Shown here in pieces: positions 59,735-64,000 of a DNA stretch of 64,000 bases (positions are counted from its first letter, which is position 1; every line of letters starts with the position of its first letter). The position numbers and the translations under genes were made by a program. This DNA is from Acuticoccus sp051016205 (lineage in GTDB: Bacteria; Pseudomonadota; Alphaproteobacteria; Rhizobiales; Amorphaceae), in assembly GCA_051016205.1 (NCBI GenBank), contig CP136534.1, positions 3,534,001-3,598,000 on the forward strand. The letters run 5' to 3'. The notes below the pieces were generated by a model that was not told the DNA's origin, did no database searches, and saw only the letters and a program-made list of their open reading frames with translations.

Positions 59735-60805
59735 TTACCAACGAACCAGCGCCGCGCCCCACGTGAAGCCGCCACCCATGGCTTCCAACAGGACCAGATC
59801 CCCAGCTTTGATTCGGCCATCGGCGGCAGCTTCGGCCAACGCCAGGGGAATGGAGGCGGCTGAGGTGTTGCCGTGGCTCTCCACCGTCAGGACCACTTTC
59901 TCAGGGGCAATGCCAAGCTTTTTGGCGCTCGCATCAATGATGCGGCGGTTGGCCTGGTGGGGTACGAACCAGTCCACCTCATCCGCGCTGAGATTGGCGC
60001 TCGCAAGAACGTCGCGCACCACGTCCACCGTGGCGGAGATGGCAAAGCGGAACACCTCCTGCCCACGCATACGAAGGTGCCCGACGGTGCCCGTGGAGGA
60101 CGGCCCGCCGTCCACGTAAAGCTTGTCTTTGTGGTTGCCGTCCGAACGAAGGCTGGTGGCAATGATCCCGCGGGGGCCTTTGGCGGAGACGTCACTGTCA
60201 TGCTCAAGCACCACAGCCCCTGCCCCATCGCCGAAGAGGACGCAGGTGGTCCTGTCCGACCAGTCCAGGATGCGCGAGAATGTCTCTGCGCCGATGACGA
60301 GGGCCCGCCTTGCCGCGCCTGCACGAATCAAAGCGTCCGCCGTCGTCAGCGCATAGACAAAGCCTGAGCATACGGCGGCCACATCAAAGGCGGCGCCCCT
60401 GGTGATCCCAAGGCGCTGCTGGACAATGACGGCGGTGCTCGGGAAGGTGTTGTCAGGCGTTGCCGTTGCCACGACGATGAGGTCGATATCCTCGGGCGCA
60501 TGGCCTGAGACGGCAAGAGCGGCCCGCGCGGCGCGCTCTGCCAGGTGAGAGGTGAACTCTCCGTCCGCGGCGATGCGCCGTTCGCGAATGCCGGTGCGCG
60601 AGACAATCCAATCATCGGAGGTGTCGACCAAGTCGGCCAACTGGTCGTTGGTGAGGACCCGCTCTGGCAGCGCGGCGCCGTAGCCCACAATGTGTGAGCC
60701 TGGAACGGCAATGGCCGACGCTGCAAGATCGCGGGCATCGGTGTCTGCGCCGTTCGTCGGGGGCGTCTCGCCACGCCCCTCACGCGCCTCTTGGCGCTCG
60801 GTCAA
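59735..60805 (-). CDS. fabH: Beta-ketoacyl-ACP synthase III
   Basis: A 356-residue condensing enzyme that joins acetyl-CoA to malonyl-ACP to start fatty acid synthesis. The catalytic triad is Cys146 (AAVCSGFVYAL), His (VPHQANRRI) and Asn (SHGNTSAAS). I use a TTG at 60805, one base after the plsX stop; it leaves an N-terminal tail of about 35 residues before the family start near HIVGYGAALPERV. No better start exists in between. It is translationally linked to plsX. Confidence 0.94.
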   Translation of the reverse strand: MTERQEAREGRGETPPTNGADTDARDLAASAIAVPGSHIVGYGAALPERVLTNDQLADLVDTSDDWIVSRTGIRERRIAADGEFTSHLAERAARAALAVSGHAPEDIDLIVVATATPDNTFPSTAVIVQQRLGITRGAAFDVAAVCSGFVYALTTADALIRAGAARRALVIGAETFSRILDWSDRTTCVLFGDGAGAVVLEHDSDVSAKGPRGIIATSLRSDGNHKDKLYVDGGPSSTGTVGHLRMRGQEVFRFAISATVDVVRDVLASANLSADEVDWFVPHQANRRIIDASAKKLGIAPEKVVLTVESHGNTSAASIPLALAEAAADGRIKAGDLVLLEAMGGGFTWGAALVRW

Positions 60806-60806
60806 G

Positions 60807-61856
60807 TCAACTCGCGTCTGCAAGTTCGTGGGCCTCCTCGAATACCGCCACGTCCGAAGCGATCCGGGATTGGAGCCCGTTGCGCACCATGTCGTGCGCC
60901 AGTTCCACGGCACTGGCGAAGCCTTCTGCGTCGGTTCCTCCGTGGCTTTTGATCACAAGCCCGTTCAATCCGAGGAACACCGCACCGTTGATTTTGCGCG
61001 GATCCATCTTGTCGCGCAGACGCATGAAGGCGGGTTTGGCCAAAAGGTAGCCAAGGCGCGCCCGCAACGTCCGTCCAATGGACATACGTAAGTACTCGGC
61101 CAATTGACGTGCAGTGCCTTCGGCCGTCTTCAAAGCGATGTTTCCACTGAAGCCTTCCGTGACCACAACGTCCACAAGCCCGCGGCCGATGTCATCGCCT
61201 TCCACGAAGCCTTCGTAGCGCATGTCCGGGAAGTTGCCTGCGCGCAGTTGCTGGCCCGCCTCGCGCACCTCTTCAAGGCCTTTGACCTCTTCAACCCCGA
61301 TATTGAGAAGGCCGACGGTGGGCGCCTGAATGCCGAACACGCTGCGCGCCATGGCAGCGCCCAGAAGCGCGTTGGTGACAAGATTGCGCGTCTCTACGCC
61401 TATGGACGCGCCCACATCAAGGACGATGCATTCCCCCCTTACCGTGGGCCAAATGGCGGCAAGGGCGGGGCGCTCCACGCCCGGCATGGGGCGCAGGCAA
61501 AACCGTGCCATGGCCATCAAAGCGCCTGTGTTGCCCGCCGAAACGGTGGCATCCGCGCCACCATTTTTGACGAACTCAAGCGCATTCCACATGGAGCTTT
61601 TTCGCCGCCCCATGCGCAAGGCCTGGCTCGGCTTTGCGTCCATGGGAACGGCCACTTCGGTGTGGTGGACGGTGGACGCGGCCTTCAACTCGGGCATGGT
61701 ATCCAGGCGACGGTCGAGTTCGGCCGCATCGCCAAACAGGTCGAACGCCAGCTGCGGGCAGCGCACCAACGCCACCCTCAGACCGGGCAGGACCATGTCC
61801 AACCCTTCGTCGCCACCCATGGCGTCGATTGACAGCCGGATCGTGTCGCGCGTCAT
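60807..61856 (-). CDS. plsX: Phosphate acyltransferase
   Basis: A 349-residue PlsX, which makes acyl-phosphate from acyl-ACP for phospholipid synthesis. Start RLSIDAMGGDEGLDMVLPGL, then ASTVHHTEVAVPMDAKPSQALR, TVSAGNTGALMA, and VDVVVTEGFSGNIALKTAEG identify the family. Ends one base before the fabH start. Upstream is YceD, with 171 bases between; rpmF, which often lies here in other bacteria, is absent. Confidence 0.96.
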   Translation of the reverse strand: MTRDTIRLSIDAMGGDEGLDMVLPGLRVALVRCPQLAFDLFGDAAELDRRLDTMPELKAASTVHHTEVAVPMDAKPSQALRMGRRKSSMWNALEFVKNGGADATVSAGNTGALMAMARFCLRPMPGVERPALAAIWPTVRGECIVLDVGASIGVETRNLVTNALLGAAMARSVFGIQAPTVGLLNIGVEEVKGLEEVREAGQQLRAGNFPDMRYEGFVEGDDIGRGLVDVVVTEGFSGNIALKTAEGTARQLAEYLRMSIGRTLRARLGYLLAKPAFMRLRDKMDPRKINGAVFLGLNGLVIKSHGGTDAEGFASAVELAHDMVRNGLQSRIASDVAVFEEAHELADAS

Positions 61857-62027
61857 AGGGTTTCAATTGCCCTTGGTTTGATCACAGCGCGCCGCCAAAC
61901 AAGGCATGCTCCCTCGCGCCGCGGACCATAGACGAGTTGTCCGGGCGCCGAAACCACATGAACGAAAAGTAACGCTGCCGCGTCCGGCACGCTGCGCCTT
62001 TTGTGCCGGCGCCAGTTGTGGGTCGGA

Positions 62028-62537
62028 TCAATCGCCTGTCCTCAAGGTGCTCAAGACCGCGAACGGAGATGGCGGTGCGTCGTCTTCGTCGAGCGCTTCC
62101 GCCTCGAATGTGACCCCGGCTGCCTTCGGATAAGGATCGAGCCCCAGGGCAAAGTGTTCAACGGCGATGGCGCCAAGGTCCACAACGTCGCTGTCGAGGA
62201 GCTCTGGCGGGTCACTGGCGTCAGGGTCAATGTCCACCGTCGGGGATTGCGAGACGGTGGGATGAAGGCGCATGTGGATGGCCTCCTCCACGCGCCCCTC
62301 CACAGGCTCCAGAGTGACGACACACTCTTGAACGACCTCGCCTTGAACGGTGCCCGAAACGGCCACCCCTTCGCCCCGCCAAGGCCGCACGGTGAGCTGT
62401 GCGGTCAGGGATTTGACGGCCACAAGGTCGAGCGCTTCGGCGAGGGCGGCCCGCTCCTCCTCGCTGGCCTCGATGGAAACCTCCTCCGGCCGGTGCAGCC
62501 GCCTGACGGAGAAGGGGCGCGACAGGCGGGCAATCAT
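62028..62537 (-). CDS. YceD-family protein (DUF177)
   Basis: A 169-residue DUF177/YceD protein. Typical features are TVQGEVVQECVVTLEPVEGRVEE, with the CxxT-like segment, and the acidic DIDPDASDPPELLDSDVVDLGAIAVEHFALGLDPYP. In plants and bacteria the family is linked to 23S rRNA accumulation. The usual neighbour rpmF is missing here. It overlaps the CBP3-type chaperone gene by four bases, and plsX lies downstream. Confidence 0.92.
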   Translation of the reverse strand: MIARLSRPFSVRRLHRPEEVSIEASEEERAALAEALDLVAVKSLTAQLTVRPWRGEGVAVSGTVQGEVVQECVVTLEPVEGRVEEAIHMRLHPTVSQSPTVDIDPDASDPPELLDSDVVDLGAIAVEHFALGLDPYPKAAGVTFEAEALDEDDAPPSPFAVLSTLRTGD

Positions 62538-63094
62538 GGGTGCACCTGTTGGTTGGCCCGAGCCACATCGGCGCCAGGGCGGAAGTGGGCCGGGTCTGGG
62601 AAAACAGTCTGGAACGCGTCGCCTGCTGCCGCCTCACGCAGTGCCAGATGGTAGGCGGCCATGGCGTGGGCGGACGCACTGCCGGCCATTTCGGGCTTGT
62701 CAAAAATGTTGCGCGCGATGGCGGCCGCAAGGGCGGCACGGTCTTCGCCAGCCATGCGATAGGCATCGAATCGGCCGTAAAACGCTTCGCCGATCTGCTT
62801 CATCTTTTTGGGAACGGAGGTGTCGCCGATGCCGATGGTGCGAAGGTTCTGCTCCATATCGGCCACGAAGGTGTCAAACAGGGCCTGTCCCTGCGGGGTT
62901 ATGGCTCCCTTTTCGTCCCTTAACTGGTCTATAAGGGGGCTCACGTGAAAAACGACCATGTCGAATCGGCCTTGCAGCGTGTCAGGCACGTCAAAGCTCT
63001 GATAGAAGATGGGTTGACGAGCCTGCGCAATGGCACGGTCGTACAGACGCGTGACGGCAGGATCAGGTGTGTTGGTAGAGAAGATGCGAAACAT
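62534..63094 (-). CDS. CBP3-type ubiquinol-cytochrome c chaperone
   Basis: A 186-residue protein of the ubiquinol-cytochrome c chaperone family. SFDVPDTLQGRFDMVVFHVSPLIDQLR, ALFDTFVADMEQNLRTIGIGDTSVPKKMKQIGEAFYGRFDAY are characteristic. In mitochondria CBP3 helps cytochrome b assembly in complex III; alphaproteobacterial homologues are thought to do similar work. Its ATG lies at the divergent BamE gene's start, and its end overlaps yceD by four bases. Confidence 0.93.
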   Translation of the reverse strand: MFRIFSTNTPDPAVTRLYDRAIAQARQPIFYQSFDVPDTLQGRFDMVVFHVSPLIDQLRDEKGAITPQGQALFDTFVADMEQNLRTIGIGDTSVPKKMKQIGEAFYGRFDAYRMAGEDRAALAAAIARNIFDKPEMAGSASAHAMAAYHLALREAAAGDAFQTVFPDPAHFRPGADVARANQQVHP

Positions 63095-63578
63095 GGCGTC
63101 CGGACGAATTCCCTATCAGTCCTCACATAGGCAAGCCAAACGTCGTTTCGAGGTGGGACGCTGGGTCGCTTTGGTTGTGGTGGCGCTGACTGTGTCGGCG
63201 TGTACGGTAGGCGAGACCTACACCCGCGGCCAAAAGATCACCCCGGACCAGTTGGAACAGGTGCCTGTGGGCTCCTCGCGCGAGCAAGTGCTCTTGGCGC
63301 TCGGTACGCCCACCACGACGGCTTTGCAAGGTGGGGAGGTGTTCTACTACATCTCCCAGACCAGCGGTCGCTCCATGGCCTTCCAAAAGGCCTCAGTGCG
63401 CGACCGCAGGATCCTTGCGGTCTACCTCACCGAAGACAGCGAGGTACGCGAGATTGCCGAGTACGGCCTGAAGGACGGTAAGGTCTTCGACTACCTCTCC
63501 CGCAAAACGCGCACCTCCGGCGCCGACCTCGCCTTCGTCTCCCAGATCTTGGGCGGCCTGCTCAATCCAGCCCTTTGA
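63093..63578 (+). CDS. bamE: Outer membrane protein assembly factor BamE
   Basis: A 161-residue lipoprotein. The signal ends in LTVSAC (the lipobox Cys), followed by the SmpA/OmlA domain: RGQKITPDQLEQVPVGSSREQVLLALGTPTTTA and GRSMAFQKASVRDRRILAVYL. BamE is part of the beta-barrel assembly machine. The ATG at 63093 shares a CATG with the divergent start; a GTG at 63152 (MGRWVAL) gives a shorter, more standard lipoprotein signal and may be the true start. Confidence 0.9.
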   Translation: MASGRIPYQSSHRQAKRRFEVGRWVALVVVALTVSACTVGETYTRGQKITPDQLEQVPVGSSREQVLLALGTPTTTALQGGEVFYYISQTSGRSMAFQKASVRDRRILAVYLTEDSEVREIAEYGLKDGKVFDYLSRKTRTSGADLAFVSQILGGLLNPAL

Positions 63579-63601
63579 CGCTGCGCTGCGTATCTCTTAA
63601 G

Positions 63602-63622
63602 CGCCCGGCAATCCGCCGGGCG
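63602..63622 (+). terminator. Terminator after bamE
   Basis: CGCCCGGC and GCCGGGCG form a perfect 8-bp stem around AATCC, 23 bases after the bamE stop, with TCCTCCT following. The T-run is weak, so termination may be partial. Confidence 0.6.
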
Positions 63623-63654
63623 TCCTCCTAAAGGCGGCGCGGACGGACCCACCT

Positions 63655-64000
63655 ATGACCTCCCCACGTGGGCCCACTTGGCCTGTTACCTTCGCGCGAC
63701 GGATTGCGGCCGCCAAATGGCTGATTATCGGCGCGTGGCTGGTGGTGTTGGGGGTGGCGTTCGTGGGCCAGGAAAAAGTGGTCCACGACCCCGACGTCCT
63801 GGTCTATTTCGATGGCAACAGGGCCGAGCGGAAAGCTTTTGACGCCATTGCAAGGGATTTCGGCCACACCAACGAGGTGGTCACCCTTGTGGTGCCTGAG
63901 GACGACAACGCCCTTTCCCCCGCCGCGCTGCGCGCCCTCGGCAAGGTGAGCGTCCAGGCCGCAGCGCAGGACCAGACAGCGGCCGTTCGCTCGATCCTGA
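63655..64000 (+). CDS. MMPL/RND-family transporter, N-terminal part
   Basis: The frame opens with ATG at 63655 and has no stop before the window ends, giving 115 residues. An N-terminal helix (AKWLIIGAWLVVLGVAFV) is followed by the first periplasmic loop (YFDGNRAERKAFDAIARDFGHTNEVVTLVVPEDDNALS), which matches MMPL-family exporters related to the hopanoid transporter HpnN. The rest of the gene lies outside. Substrate unknown. Confidence 0.8.
   Translation, partial: MTSPRGPTWPVTFARRIAAAKWLIIGAWLVVLGVAFVGQEKVVHDPDVLVYFDGNRAERKAFDAIARDFGHTNEVVTLVVPEDDNALSPAALRALGKVSVQAAAQDQTAAVRSIL

Overview
The window is GC-rich, gene-dense chromosomal DNA from an alphaproteobacterium, most likely a marine or environmental member of the Hyphomicrobiales (Rhizobiales). 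Three things point there: the block plsX-fabH-ihfA-merR with YceD (DUF177), a CBP3-type cytochrome chaperone and BamE beside it; the metG-tatD-MBL / holB / tmk / rlpA order; and a GGAAC-N17-CGTT promoter of the alphaproteobacterial general stress sigma factor EcfG. I cannot name genus or species from sequence alone. I saw no insertion sequence, phage, integrase or CRISPR array. The only RNA gene found is a tRNA-Cys. Many starts were moved from the longest open frame to an internal start with a better ribosome binding site, and a few of these are TTG or GTG.

Layout. 1-1000: end of a LysE-type exporter and a 5'-truncated barrel-protein gene next to a palindromic repeat. 1086-7341 (minus): housekeeping run of MBL hydrolase, TatD, MetG, HolB, Tmk and RlpA. 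7557-18539: a catabolic island with RidA-like protein, threonine-dehydratase-like enzyme and acyl-CoA ligase (minus), diverging from an SDR, a VOC protein, a TRAP transporter DctPQM, a PaaI-type thioesterase and a zinc-type dehydrogenase (plus), followed by an atypical SDR and a class IV aminotransferase. 18618-23888: one giant repeat protein with RTX-type C-terminus. 24379-30377 (minus): a BMP-family ABC importer operon with a VOC gene inside it and a 2-oxoglutarate oxygenase gene in front. 30617-35442 (minus): pxpA, a biotin carrier, a biotin carboxylase, pxpB, pxpC and bioY. 36218-37834: LysR regulator and a PCMT-family methyltransferase. 37903-37976: tRNA-Cys. 38098-41036: a multidomain GH5 glucanase and a small membrane protein. 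41174-47935: LOG, DUF971, MoaA, an MFS exporter, Mrp, MobA and NAD kinase. 47942-52183: cysteine hydrolase, carbamoylase-type amidohydrolase, amidase and a methyltransferase. 52289-56023: a serralysin-like metalloprotease, an M23 peptidase and an exported protein. 56193-58624: a cyclic-nucleotide-domain patatin and two small membrane proteins. 58770-63578: MerR, IhfA, FabH, PlsX, YceD, CBP3 and BamE. From 63655: the start of an MMPL-family transporter.

Three systems look most worth study. The pxp operon holds, as separate genes, all four modules of a urea-carboxylase-type enzyme (biotin carboxylase, BCCP, AHS1, AHS2) plus the LamB/YcsF hydrolase and a biotin importer, which suggests a biotin-dependent variant of 5-oxoprolinase or a related lactam/amide-opening enzyme. 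The catabolic island combines amine removal (aminotransferase, dehydratase, Rid protein) with CoA activation, reduction and thioesterase steps around one TRAP importer, and its substrate is unknown. Finally, three large secreted-type proteins (the giant repeat protein, the GH5 enzyme, the M10 protease) lack Sec signal peptides; two of them carry RTX repeats, which fits type I secretion, but no secretion genes lie in the window.
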